Shown: positions 26,715 through 39,166, numbered from the stretch's first letter. The stretch: DNA of 64,000 bases from Stichopus chloronotus (GCA_021234535.1 CM037845.1:13784643-13848642); one strand, 5' to 3'. Program-made: numbers and translations. The notes: generated by a model from the sequence alone, not told the origin.

Positions 26715-26884
26715 AATCGGGTCATGTGGTGATTTCACAAGACTTCCATAGGAACGACCACAACGTGGCAGAAAATTACTCAACGCTCCCCTCACCCACC
26801 ACCACCAACCGACGCCAGCTGACGTCATACCAACCTCTGTATGACCTGGAGAAGATTCAATTGTCGTTTAGCAACGACAATTGA
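26715..26884 (+). CDS. Candidate 3'-terminal coding exon, tyrosine-containing C-terminal tail
   Basis: A GTTTTTTGCAG acceptor at 26704-26714 leads into an open frame of about 56 residues ending in TGA at 26882-26884. Base composition and codon choice (many CTG, GAC, CTC, ACC) differ from the AT-rich surroundings. The peptide is hydrophilic, with NYSTLPSP, a threonine/asparagine run and YQPLYDLEK, resembling a cytoplasmic receptor tail. AATAAA follows at 26982-26987, about 100 bases after the stop, as expected of a last exon. The exon begins in the second codon position, so a preceding exon must end one base into a codon; no such exon was identified with confidence upstream. Function unknown. 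Confidence 0.38.
26858..26883 (+). repeat. Perfect 11-bp stem, 4-base loop at a candidate stop codon
   Basis: CAATTGTCGTT pairs exactly with AACGACAATTG around the loop TAGC. It overlaps the TGA that would end the candidate exon at 26715-26884. Transcribed in either direction it gives a stable hairpin. Function unknown. Confidence 0.75.
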
Positions 26885-28097
26885 ATATATGCATAGACCT
26901 AGGCCTATGTTTGAGAGTGTAACCTACGTGTCGTTCAGCACTTGGAGCTGGGCGACATTTTCGAATTGGAAGAAAAAACCTAATAAATGCTCGTCGACCC
27001 ATTAAAAGCAGTTTCAAAGATATGCACTGAATATCACTCTGCCTTAGGTGTTGAATAACTATTTTTTTTTTTTTCACTGATTTAAACTGGAGGGTCAGAA
27101 GTGTAACAAATGCACGACAGTTTTCATGATGGACCAGCTTGCACTTGAAAATTTAGGCGTTGCGTTGACTTTACATGGCAGCACGATCGTTGGGGGATTG
27201 GTGATTACGGCTGCTGTGCTGTGTAGTGTTATTCGTAAGGTTTTGAGTTTGTAGCTGTTGATATAGGCCTAAGTGCTAGTAATGTACATGACGTCAACAC
27301 TGCTATAGCCGTGAGATAACCAAACAGAGTTTTCTTTAAAGATTTCTGACATTACATACATACACTTCATTTTTTGTTGGTCAGTAACTTCAAATACTGC
27401 TTCACTGCTTCAGTCAGTGGAATTTAGTGGATAGGCCTAACGTTGCGGTCAGCTGGTAGATCTATGTCATCTAGGACCTAGACTAGGCCCATATAGCAAT
27501 TTGTGCTAATTGATGCAGTTAGTGTGGCAAACTTGTGACGAACCAAGAAAGTTTTATTCATCATTGCAAGCCAATGAATTTCCCCTTGGCAGTGCCTTAT
27601 TACTGTTGGCCAGTCTCTGCATGTCACACATGGTTAGAACTTTGAAACGGACGTGTCCTACCACATATTTGATTTTGTGATTCGATAGGCTTAACGTTAG
27701 GCCTATTATCGTTCATTCAAGTGAAATAAGAGCAAAATTGAGGATAGCAATGTCTTTCATGTTCTTACTTTGTCTATGTTGTGAGAAGATACATTTTATA
27801 CTTAAATCAACCTGGTGAAATATTATTACGGACAGGTTGTATTATTTTCAGTGAGGTAAAGTTTTGGTTACTCTTTTGGAGCAATATTTCCAAACATGTC
27901 AAGTACCGTCAGCAATGTCCTTGGTCGTGTCAGTGCTCATCGGAGAACCATATATATCCCTAATGGTATAATTTCCTCTCCAAAGTTGGAAAAATATTCG
28001 AGTGAAAAACTTTTCGAAAAAGTTTCCTATAATTTGGCTGTAGTATAATGTTCCTATGGTAAAAGCTCAGGCTCTGTCAATTTAAGGGGTATTCCTG

Positions 28098-28169
28098 TGG
28101 TAATTTATACTTATCAATGGCTTCCAAGCTGATTTCAGCTTAGAAGCCATTGATGAGTATAAATTACCA
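28098..28169. repeat. Near-perfect palindrome, 35-bp arms, 2-base centre
   Basis: Arm one (28098-28132, starts TGGTAATTTATAC, ends AAGCTGA) pairs with arm two (28135-28169) at 33 of 35 positions, with TT between. This would form a cruciform in DNA or a long hairpin in RNA. The very small loop is unlike a typical microRNA precursor. No target duplication seen. Confidence 0.85.
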
Positions 28170-28354
28170 TAGCAATCACACCATTGTAAGGCATTGCTCT
28201 CACACTGTAAAAGATTCAGCACAACACGAATATTGTAAATCATGTTTGAATGTGATTCGGTACGTGACTCAAATTCCTTTCAGGTTGCAGAAGTCAAACG
28301 AAGGTATAGGCTTAATGACTTGTTAATTAATAAAGAACAGTGCAGTAGAGGGTA

Positions 28355-29230
28355 ATGCACGAGGGCGCAGCAACATCCAGTGATAGCATTAACCCCGAGA
28401 ATGCCGGGATTATCCTGCCGTTAGAGCACAAGTTAATATTTCGGTTCGTAAATAACCGCATTTTCACTGAAAACGAAGTTCGAGGAATTAAAGGTAAACA
28501 AGATCCACAATATGTCAGCGTTGTTCGTGCGCGATGAACAAAGTACCATCATTGTTTTGTGTGAGATAGCAGACGACAAGTACTGTCGGTCTACGTTTCT
28601 ATTGTATTCCTCAGCGGGTGATTTAACTCCGAAATTGACCGTGTTTCATCCGTAGGATAATTCACGGTCATCTTAGTGAAATCGGCCAATAAGAGTTCTT
28701 CTAAGGATTCTTCCCAAGTATTTATGAACGTTCGTCGTATTTTTTGACGTTAATATTGTGCCCCCCCCCCCCTTCCAAAGATTGCTGTTCGAGCGTTGGA
28801 TATGTATGCCATGTACCGTGAGATAAAGTGAGCATAAGTAGAAAGTCAAAACATTCACGTATTCCCTGTTTACGTACACATCCGTATAGGTTTCATAAAA
28901 GTGTGCCTACATATGCATAAATTAACATATCCTCTCCGAGACACCCCAGTAGCTATTTGCTACACTCATTGAAGATATTTTTTTTTTATTTTCGGAATTG
29001 CAACACTTATGACCGATCGCAGACACGTTAATGACTTTAATTGCATTTCAGGAACTAGGTCCTTTACATTTATAACCCTTACTGAGTTGTTTACGAAACC
29101 AGCAAATAAAATGTACGGGGAGACAATGTCTGTGATATGTAATAAATCCGCAATGCATGAAAGAAACCACAGAGTTACGTTGATTTCTTCCCATTCGTTA
29201 GCAGCAATACATGACAATTGTACGATATAA
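28355..29230 (+). CDS. Candidate two-exon small gene (28355-28493 and 29052-29230)
   Basis: An ATG at 28355, with an in-frame TAG just upstream, opens a 46-codon frame (begins MHEGAATSSD) ending in AAAG before a GTAAAC donor. A 558-base intron ends in GCATTTCAG at 29051. The single base left by exon one plus the first two bases of exon two make GGA and continue an open frame of 58 codons to TAA at 29230, giving about 105 residues in total. No signal peptide, transmembrane helix or known domain is visible. Splice phase agreement has a one-in-three chance of arising randomly, and the second exon could belong elsewhere. No polyadenylation signal was checked beyond the stop. Confidence 0.28.
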
Positions 29231-31588
29231 TTGAATCAATGGTCTGTAAAAAAGTGATTTGTTGGAAGCGAGGCACAGAAGCAGAGGTAATAGTCAAGTT
29301 CCGCTGTAAAATACAAGTGATGTGTATTTTCCATTACCAGGGGATGCTACTCGTCAGAGGAGGTAAACTTGTCTCACCAAGTTCAAACGTTTTTTTTTTA
29401 ATTTTTTTTTGTTGTTGATTGCAGACATTGTATAGTAGCGGATGGCCTATCGTCTGATAACCATAAAAGTTACACGCATAGAATTAAGTTGAACAATAAC
29501 GTTTCAGTGCAGCAGTGTTGAAAAATAGAGTAATTTCATCTGGTGTTGCCCAAACGGAAACGGAACATTCAAAGTGTGGTCGTCCTTCCCTGACAAACTT
29601 GGGTTGTCAGAAACAAACAGTAATTACCCAGTTCGTGAACTTTACTTTTTAAGTTGTTGCTGCATTATTTAACTACATTTGTACTGTTATGCGTGCGATG
29701 CAAATTTTAAGTTCCTGAATGTCATTATATCATCTGCGTTTCAGATGCTTTCAGTTTTTGGAAAGCCTTCTGCTTTTGATGTAATTGTCCTAATTGACTT
29801 TTTGCAACAATTTGCCACTGTTAAATGGCATTTTGGTAACCTTGAGGCAACTGGAAATGTTTCTCGACCAAAGTAATCTTCCTTCAAAGGGCAATATCTT
29901 TGAGCTAAGAACAAGTTGCTGACATATTGCCCTCAGTGGAAAATAATCATCTTTCATTTAAGAACTCCCGCTTCAATTGTCAGTAAAATATGCCTTTAAG
30001 GTGTGATATGATCAGCTTTGCTATAGTTGGGGTCTCATGAATTCATATCCTAGTTCAGTGAAAGATTAAGCTGGCATGATAGTAGATGACATATTCAATC
30101 TGAATTTCCACTTGTGTGTGAACCTATGCATGCTGTAAGGAAACGGAATGTAGATATATGCATCGAATGCAGTGGCAGTGTGTGTCTGCGATGAGTGTAA
30201 TTTATTTCCGTGTGCGCATTGACCTGACCATGCGTGAAGACGTCTCATCATGGCAGGCCACTTTATTTTGTAGAAAACACATTTATGTCGTAGCCTAAAT
30301 AAAATATTTACGATGCAGTTATGGACAGTGTATTTGATGGATGTCGACCACGTCTTGTTAATATTGCTCAAGATAAAGGACAAAGGACAAGCGCTTCAAT
30401 CAGGAGATACCTCTAAATAATAAGATCTGAGAAATGACGTCGGTTTCCTGACGGTTTCAAAATTTAAACGTCTTATAACGTACGTCACACATAGGCCTAG
30501 ACACCGTACGATTTCATCGGGGGAAAAGTATATGCTAGGAGTATCACAGTTTATGACAATATACTGTGGTTTTGATAAATACGGTAGTATACCCGGCACA
30601 GTAAGGAGTAAATCAGGCAAATTGAAGTCTCTTAAATTGAACTTGTTAGTTTCTTCCTTTTTCTTTCTTTTCTTCTGTTTTTGGTATCAAATGAAGTTCA
30701 GAATTTCATTAGTTTCAAGTGATGAGCATTCCAAAATGTCATAGTGAAAAATCACAAAATGGATATGTACACCGTGGATCAGTAGACAGTCAAATGATCC
30801 GTTTCACTTTCGCATACTTTTCCCACTACGTTTTCTTCAACTTCGTTTACACTGTTCATATTTCTGTTACTTTGACTTGAATATTCAGCAATCGAGTACA
30901 GATTTCATGTTGTTTCATAAATGAATAATTATATGTTTGTTTATATGTTTTATTAGTACCAATTGTTATTTCGGTGGCAACGTAAAAATGCTCATGTGAA
31001 CTTCTCAGTGTCACCATTCTCCGACATGAGATCTAATTAATTTCTTTATGTATTACCGGATTAAATATTCATTTGTACATTCAAAAGAAATTGAACTAAT
31101 TAGCGTTTAATTGAATTTGAAATGAATTGAAAGCTGCATTTTTAAATGATTTTTCATGTAATAACTACTTTCTTGCAAAGAATGTTTCATAATCGCAAAT
31201 TGCCTCTCTTACCCCCCCCCCCCCCCGTTTGCTTGTTTGTGGTTTCTAACTCTCTTAAAAGTGTTATGAACAGCTTTCTGAATTTTTCTTCATGCTTCAT
31301 GCTTCTCCAGCGAAATATTGAGAAAAAAAATCAATATTCCATGTTGTCTACAAATACACAGGTACCACATCGCAGTACAATATATAATGTGTTAATTTAT
31401 GACAGATGTAGGCCTATCTTTTACAGTTGCTGGTAAACTTCTTTAACAAAACGCAACATAAACGTTTCTACTGCGTCATATAGGGCTTATACGTACTAGT
31501 TCAGCGAAAAAGGGCCACTGAAATTAATGCAAATTCCCCCCAGTTAGAGCCTTGCCCCCCAGTTGCCCCCCCCCCCCCCCCCACTCAG

Positions 31589-31615
31589 CTCCTGAAGTTA
31601 GTGTCCCTTCAGGAG
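31589..31615. repeat. Perfect 9-bp hairpin next to a C17 tract
   Basis: CTCCTGAAG and CTTCAGGAG flank a 9-base loop, seven bases after the poly(C) run at 31566-31582. Possibly part of a decayed transposon end. Confidence 0.55.
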
Positions 31616-32299
31616 TTTTCAAGGCAAAATAATTCACAAATAATTTTCCTCCCTGTTTGAATCATTCCCGAACTTTTCAAAGTTGTTAAAACCAGCCTGA
31701 GAGCTCTCCATAAAACTATGACAAGTTTTCCTTTGTCTAGGTGCTAAGGCTACTGTTTCTGTTTTGTTTTCATTATTTATTCCTTGTATAAATCGGCACT
31801 TCTGTTTGTTTGATGCATTTTTTTTCTTTCTGATGTGTTAAGAGAAATTTTCTTGCTGTAGTTGTGGACACTTCCCTCTAATACATTATGTACCACCTGG
31901 TATGCTCGATATATAAACTTAAAGTGCAACAGGTACATCTGTATATATCTATTCCCTGTTAATATACTGTACATATTGCATTCACCTTTCTGTTTTAAGA
32001 AAAGTGTAAAAGGTGCCAAGAGATTGCTAGTAAGTAGCTTTTAAATATGTTGTCGCTTTCCAAGTTTTCATGTTGTCAGCTAAGAAGAGTAATAGCCAAA
32101 TATGCCTAGCTTGCATTAAAATCATTTTGAATCTTTGCTTTAGATGATGCATTATGGACCAACATACTCCTATCCTGAGACTTAATTTTTTATCAAGAGA
32201 TTTGCTAAAACCTCAGAGCTTCCCCGGGGGCTCTAAGGCGGGTCCCTGGACCCCACCCGGTAAATCTCCCGCTTCGGGCTCGATTTCGCGATGCTCACG

Positions 32300-32382
32300 A
32301 AAACTGTTTGCCCCCAACAATTTCTTTTGCCCTCCATTTGCCTCCCCCCCCCCCCACTTTTAGAATCCTGGTGCCGCCACTG
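32300..32382 (-). mobile_element. Possible single hAT-type end
   Basis: Reverse complement reads CAGTGGCGGCACCAGGATTC from 32382, followed by AAAAGT and a 12-base G run. This resembles the ends of hAT MITEs such as that at 5239. I could not find the partner end, so the left boundary given is arbitrary; it may be a truncated or decayed copy including the GC-rich block at 32220-32300. Confidence 0.35.
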
Positions 32383-33019
32383 TGCAATACTATCAGTGAT
32401 ATTCTCCCTACCTGTGTAATAGCCGTAAGACCACCTTGCATTGAATTCACACAACAACAAATAACAAGGGCGCCCTCGCTACAAACGTAGGACCAGTCCA
32501 TATAACTCGATGATATCAGAATCTTTATAGCTGGAAAAAAACGCGTCAACGGAAATATGCCGTCCAATTGTCGGCAGCATGGGGGGGGGGGGGGGTGGTG
32601 GTCACGTGCTGCGGGAGTGAAATGGTATAATAGGTGTAGTAGCTTAATAGCAACACCAGCAATAGTTCGATCAAACGACGCACAATCGCGCAACGTACAC
32701 TGTACAGTAGTTTGGTGCTAAATGAGAAATTTCATCAGTTGTAGTAGAGTAACAGTCGAGTGATTTGCCCCTCAAATGCACAAAATTTGTGCTATTTTGT
32801 ATTTACTCCTTATTTCGCACGACTGAGGTAAAATTGCCATCATTTGTACATCTAGTTAAGCAGTAAAAAAATTCGGGCGCACAAACTTATTATACTCACC
32901 GTAAGGTTACGTTCCCCGCAGTAAGTGACCCTCCAGTGTTGGTCATCTTTTTCTTTTCTCTTTTTTTACTATGGAATACTTCTTTCAGCTAAAGTGTAGG
33001 ATTCAGTGATATGGCTATG

Positions 33020-33121
33020 CTAGGTGCGTGTGGACCGAATAACAGAGACACAACATGCACCTGTTAATTGTAGCAGCTTGCCCTCATGGAGGGCGCTTTA
33101 CTGTCTCTCTGGGCTTCACAT
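33020..33121 (+). repeat. Dispersed repeat family C, copy 2
   Basis: Second copy of the element at 19317-19436: CTAGGTG, GAATAACAGAGACAC, ACATGCAC, GGAGGGCGCTT, GTCTCTCTG and CTTCACAT in the same order. Confidence 0.5.
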
Positions 33122-33689
33122 ACAATGAGTCTATTGATGAACAGCTGTGTAATCATAACTATGAGGAAAAGCAAATAAGAAAATGAACTTTTTCTTGAAC
33201 CTAGATGAGAAGTTATGAGACGCCCTAAGACGCTGGTTACAGTTTGTATATTGTCACGTAATTGCAACAGAAAAGAACGTCAATAAATGTGTACCCAAGG
33301 AGACGACAGGTGGAACAATAGTGTTGCTTTAAGTTTCAATTAGAATATAATTACTCGTTCGGACTTCAGGTCTAGACAGATTCAAAGCACAATTTACAAG
33401 TTTGAAAAGGCTACAGTGATTAGGGTGTTTAATTAATTAGGACTTAATCAACAATTAAAATTAACTATACCATTAGGGTGGAAACTGGTAACTTGTAACA
33501 CAGGTTGGACCTCAAGATTTCAAATTAAGTCGTATGCGACCATAACACTGGAATGGTTGGATGCAATGTTGGCGAAAAATGCGACAGCCTCAGCGTGGTG
33601 ATCGATAAACAGTGTCCCAGAATATAGGAATGACGACAGCACGAATGCACACAGACTGTGTGTAGGCCAGACTTGTGGCGGGTACTTGA

Positions 33690-33850
33690 GATCCGTACTA
33701 GTACCCATGATGCACGTACTCTGGTACATTTTCCTGTACTCGTACCCATAGCTTCGGACTCCTACTTATACTCGTACTCAGAGGATTTGAAAATCAAGTA
33801 CTCGTAATCATGGGTTTGTACTCCTACCCGTGCATACTCGTACTCGGGCC
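33690..33850 (+). repeat. Degenerate TACTCGTAC repeat
   Basis: At least eight variants of GTACTCGTAC, CGTACTC or ACTCCTAC in 160 bases. Confidence 0.7.
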
Positions 33851-34332
33851 CTTGTGCTTGAGTATAAAATTGCAGCCTATGATGTTAACATTTATAATCT
33901 CTACTTGTAAACTTCATTTGCTGATCAACACAGGCTATCTCAACAAAGGAATCTGTGCTGCTACAATCAGCAGTACCGCATGTAACAAAGGGTTAAAAGA
34001 AACCCGTCTTTGAACAAACTGAAGAAGTAATTACTGCAGCATTAACCTCTTAATCGCACTATGTCTGGTGAAGTCTACAGTAGGCTGGCTTCGGTGACGA
34101 ATGTATATTAACAGAAGTTGAGTATTGTGTAGGCCAGTAACTTCACTACGCAGTTGACTTGTAGTAAATACACTGGCAGATCACAGGATGAAGGTCTACG
34201 TCTTCTTCAGACCTGTGAGAGTACTCTTGAAATACTCTCAATCGACGAGGGTATATATACAAAATATTACTTGCTAGAACTTTCCGCGCAGGTATCTTCC
34301 GGAGGGCACTAGCTCAATAATATGACACTATA

Positions 34333-34585
34333 CAGGCCCGTATGCAGCTTTTTCAGTGAGGGGGTTCGATTTTACCACAAGTGGAATATTTTACCCGACA
34401 ATTATGACCGACTAGTGCCGAAGACACATGCAAAGAAAGGTCAAGCTGAATGCGTCAGATAGTTATCAGATAGACCTAACTTGACGCATTCAAAATTAAA
34501 ACTCATTGTATATGTTGCTAACGTAGGTACTATCATAGGCTGAGCGGAACTCCAGATCTTTTGAACCCCCCTGGATACGGGCCTG
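34333..34585. mobile_element. hAT-like MITE with CAGGCCCGTAT ends and 5-bp CTATA duplication
   Basis: The left end CAGGCCCGTATGCAG and the reverse complement of the right end CAGGCCCGTATCCAG match at 14 of 15 positions, both followed inward by a G-rich run and GGTTC. The pentamer CTATA abuts both ends (34328-34332, 34586-34590). Interior has an 11-bp inverted repeat (34447-34457 with 34482-34492). No coding capacity. The 5-bp duplication fits the hAT subgroup making short duplications, but the class call is an inference. Confidence 0.68.
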
Positions 34586-35157
34586 CTATAGAAGAGAGCA
34601 AAGGTCCAGATCCTTCCAGCGTGTACATATTTGTCCATGGAACTCTCTACAGTTACGCGTAAGTTCACAGCATGCACAGTACAGCAGGGCATCCGAACCT
34701 CCCTAGAGCAGTTGCATCATCAGTGGAAGTCCAAGATGGTGACTTACATAATTAAATTAAATATTGGGCATTACCCTAACATTATGTTTACATCATGCAT
34801 GTGAATAGGCCCCATTCCAAGAATTTTTTCGTGTACGGAATCATGTCGGTCATAAACTAGTATACATTAGTGACAGAAAAGCAGCATATGGCGTCACTGT
34901 AGCACGACTTGAGGCAGGTAATTACATCAGAGGGGCCATTAAATTATCACATTTTCTCTAAACCAGTTCATTAAAGATCCTGTGGTAGCATAACGGTTTA
35001 AAACAAGGGACTTAATCACGGTTGCAGTGATGAAGAAATATCATATCTGTTTAAGCGTTCATTACAGTTTATAACCTATAGATCAGTACTGAAATTATTT
35101 GATAACATATTTTCCGTTTAGGCATTCATAACAGTAACTATCCCGCCATCATGTGGT

Positions 35158-35249
35158 GACACCCCTATGTTCCGACACCCCTATGTTCCGACACCCCCTA
35201 TGTTCCGACATGCAGGGGTGTCAGTACATAGGGGTATCGGAACATAGGG
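35158..35249. repeat. Three tandem 16-17 bp units facing an inverted copy
   Basis: Three direct copies of GACACCCCTATGTTCC (35158-35173, 35174-35189, 35190-35206 with an added C) are followed after 8 bases by 35 bases (35215-35249) that are the reverse complement of two units with three mismatches. The whole forms a long imperfect hairpin with a short loop. Confidence 0.85.
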
Positions 35250-35319
35250 CTGTAACCCCATCATGCATACAGTTTATAACAGGAACTAGACTGATGTGCC
35301 GTAACTGTCCGATAGCATT

Positions 35320-36090
35320 TCCTTTAAAGAGGCTCATTGAGTTGTTTTGTGAAATTCACTCAATTTTTCTAAACCGGTCAAGTTTCCTTCACATACTAAT
35401 GACAAACAGTCAAACTAAAAGGATCCCAAAGTTTTACATTCGTTGGAACATTAAGGAGTGAGTAACCAACGATTAAATTTAGTTTTTGAAACTTTGTGAC
35501 CAGACATTTTCACATAAGTACATTCACATGCACACAATCAGAGCAAGTAACGGTCAAAAATTCGAAGAAATTGACAGTTTTCTTATAACTATTGGATGTG
35601 AAACTTGATTAATTATGCTAATTGTTAGTATTGTTGTGTGTTTGTATTCTTCAAAATCACCGCAATCTTTACTGATATCAACTCAATGAGCCCCTTTAAA
35701 GGAGGTCATGGCGTTGTTTCATGAAATATACCTGTTGTATTTCCAAACTTGTCAAGTTTCACTCATATTCCTATGACAATTGGTCAAACTAAGAAGATCC
35801 CCATGTATCACACACAATAAAAAAGAGGAACATTAAGGAGCGAGTAATTAGCGATTTCATTTGTGTTTTTGAAAGTTTCATGACCATATACCATTTCACT
35901 ATATCACATAGTCATACGTACACAGCCAGTAAAAGCCACTCTTCTTTGCAAGAACGTTGACAGTTTTTCATAACTATGGGATATGGAACGTGATTAACTG
36001 TGCTTATAATAAGCAATTGGAATGCGGTTGTACCCTCCAAATTTATCGCACATTAGTTGATATTAACTCCATGTGCCACTTTAAGGCGTT
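35320..36090 (+). repeat. Diverged tandem duplication, period about 372-385
   Basis: CCTTTAAAG starts at 35321 and 35693, with a third partial start (CTTTAAGG) at about 36079. Both full units contain a GTTGTTTyrTGAAAT-like word, GTCAAGTTTC, GGTCAAACTAA or equivalent, GGAACATTAAGGAG, GAGTAA, GACAGTTTT and a GGATrTGrAACkTGATTAA-like word. Identity by eye is about 70 per cent. Confidence 0.75.
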
Positions 36091-36099
36091 TTCACTACA

Positions 36100-38840
36100 G
36101 TAACAGATCTCAGCATCACATTTTATGACAGCGACTTCGCCAGGAAGCCTTATTGTAAATAAACCATAACATGTCTGTTTAAGCATTTAATTTGGGTAAA
36201 TTTTACGGCATCTCAGTTTATAACAATGATTTCAGCCGTCGACGTATAACAGCATTGTTGTGTCGGTGGCTCCATTACCTAGTAACTTTCGCAGTATCAT
36301 TCCGCGTAACATTAAACAGATTGATGATAAAAAAAAAATCGTAAATTTGTCAAGTTCACGTAAGTAACGATCTCTGAACCGCACAGTCTGCAGGTTAATA
36401 TAAGCAAATTAACGTATAATTAAAGCACTTAACATTAATCTCGTAGACGCCAACACTTTCTCGGTTTTTAAGTTTCTAATGTTCTTCCGCGTGATGGCGT
36501 CACTTTGACAGTGGCAACAGGTGTCATTGGTAACATATGTGCTGAAACATCTGATAGCTTCTGTCAGTAATTATGCTTGCACAGGATAGCGATTTTCACA
36601 CTTCGTGGATATATCTCCGTAGCATTAACTAAGTAACCATGGGAGCACCATGGGTAGGAGTTACATCAGCGTACCACGTGTCTGTTCTACTTACATTAAT
36701 TACTCCCGTATAGCAATCATGCATGAATAATATAAAGAACCCCCGAATACACTTATACAAGCCAGCGTGAATTTTTTTTCAGAGTCCTTTGAAAGTCTAC
36801 TAGCTGATAGATCATTTTTCATTACAATGAACACCACGCACTGTTTCTTGGAGCAAAAACCTCTAATGCATGTGCAACAGGTGACAATTATTACTGAATT
36901 CCCCCCCCCCCCCCCACCCCTCCAGCATCGTCAATAAGAACGGGTTTTCGAGACCGTAGTCCCACGACTGTTGTATTTCAACATTAATTAAGCTGGCCCA
37001 GCAAAACTGAAATGACCATCGAAAAGATATGGCAATCTATTCAAAGGTCACGAAAATGGACCTATGGGAACCTAAGTTAGTACTAATCGAGGGAAATAGA
37101 CTTAGTATCGTCACCATTCCTCAGAAATTTAATAGTTTGAAAAGAGGCTTCCCCAATAAAATTTGCTGGATGACTATTATTTTTTTACATATATAATGCG
37201 GCACCGATCGCCCTCCTAGTGAAGGGGTATGAGGTGTACTATTCCCCGTTTTGTCTTCAGATGCAAAATGGTGCAAAGTCTCTTAAAGGCTGTATTGCAT
37301 CAACCTAAGCTATATTTTTACCTCCCGGAAAGCAAAGTTCTCAACTGGTTCTAAGTTACAGTGCTCTTAGATTGACAGCAAATTCGACAGATGCGGAGCA
37401 GCTCGTATTACACAGCGTACACAGGGATCCATTGTTTTGATGACACATGTGGAGGAATTTAAGACAGCCTGAGGGAGGGACTAGAGGCAGGTGGTTGGGA
37501 GAATTGAAACTGTCTGGGGTGATGAGTTTTTGTCTTTAAGTTAGTCTGTCCATGGGAAGTAACACATTTACCTACTTTTGAGGCAACATCATTTTTGTCA
37601 GCATGGTTAAAAAATGAGCAAGTTTTCAGTATTTTCCGAGTTCTTTTTGCCCCCCACTTCAAACAATGTCGCGTTCCGCATGTGGCGCGCCCGCCGCCAT
37701 TTGAAGAAGGCTGGTTTAAGGTGTATTAAAAGTAATTGTCCGTACACATTCAAGAGCCGTGGATGTATATGCCGAGTCTTACACACCAGGTTATGAGTGG
37801 AAAGAACTTGCTGGCACACGTACTTCACCAGCAACTTGAAATGTGGTCAAGACATTCAAAACCACTTTCTATATATTTGATATAGAGGCTTCAATATTAC
37901 GTGATATCTTGTCTGTAGGGTATGGTAGCATGATGTTGATATAACGTACCGTATGCCGTGCGTCAGAAACTCGACGAATCGTAGTCGAGCTACATCAAGT
38001 GAACATGGGCTCGGATTGAAAGTGGGGAGGCGAAGGGGGTTCTGACTTTAAAGTGGCTTGACCAGACAGCTTTTTCTTGGGGTTGATGTGTGGGAGGAGA
38101 AAATAGAAGCAATAATAACTCCATCAGAGAAGTTCATTTTCTCTGGTCTCCATCTACGTGGGGCTCCAGGGGTTGGTGCCTAGAAAATGTATTGACAAAG
38201 ATGCCACGTAGAGGCAGGAAATGGCGCTCATGATGTCCCGTCCCCAACCCCTCCCCTCCGCATAACATAATAAATAAACCACGACAATGATAGTGAGTTG
38301 TCAGAAACTCACAAATAGCCTAGCCTCGCATATCCTATTCCCTACCACTACAATCGACTGAAAAGCTCATGATCTCTATGATTGCATAGAAGTAAATACT
38401 GAACACGTACGACATATATTCTGTCAAATATAGTTAAATCACCCTCTGTTCAAGTATCCCAAAGTCCGTTTACGTTCGGTAGGGTTGACGTCTCTTATCT
38501 TAAAGCCTATTTAAATTATCCACAACAAACTCGTGAAAAGCGGTCTGCAGATGAGGAAACGGATGAAATTCGAGTCCCCAAATACGTAGTCCAGAGTTGA
38601 GTCTCAGACTTTCTCCATCATGGTGGTTATCAGGTCCCTCACCTTTCTTTTGCATACATACACAGCCGGCATTTGTGAACACCGATAGCCGAATCATCGG
38701 ACTGCGATCTATTACTGACGACACAAACACCACTGGTTCCTCTAAATACGGAACTAGTTGTATGACGTCACCTACATAACCCAGTATATTTAGTCCTAGA
38801 GTATATGGTGAATCCTCAGAGACGACTAATACAGTCAGTC
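36100..38840. other. Non-coding, nothing recognised
   Basis: One C15 tract. Frames at 37459-37834 overlap on both strands and lack domains. Confidence 0.55.
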
Positions 38841-38843
38841 GAC

Positions 38844-38997
38844 AATTTCAGTGACGTCATCAGATACGTGTTTTTCGACCAAAATTGGTAAATCAGTTGA
38901 AAAAAATATAGAAGTCTTTACTTTAGACTTTCGGCGTTCCATAGATAACGCCTCAGTAAAAACCTATTATGAAGAAATTGATGACGTCACTGAAATT
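38844..38997. mobile_element. Short foldback element with perfect 19-bp inverted ends
   Basis: AATTTCAGTGACGTCATCA at 38844-38862 has its exact reverse complement at 38979-38997. The 116-base interior has a smaller inverted repeat (AAGTCT with AGACTT). Each arm contains the CRE palindrome TGACGTCA. No clear target duplication is visible, so it may be a MITE or a foldback repeat. Confidence 0.6.
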
Positions 38998-39166
38998 TCA
39001 CCTACGTAGCAATTTGTGAAGATTTGCCGTGCTTGGTGTAAATACACTGTTATGGTGTAGATGATGGCGTAATACAACTTTAAAATAAATGGTGTTAGTT
39101 TCCCCAGTGATTTGGAAACTCGATTGAGTCAGCCATCTTTGTTCACAAATGTTTCGTATGTAGAAT

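Larger units (their letters stand above)
29231..33019. other. Non-coding, nothing recognised besides C/G tracts
   Basis: Possible acceptors precede short frames near 29332 and 29745, but they do not join in frame with the candidate gene at 28355-29230. Confidence 0.5.
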
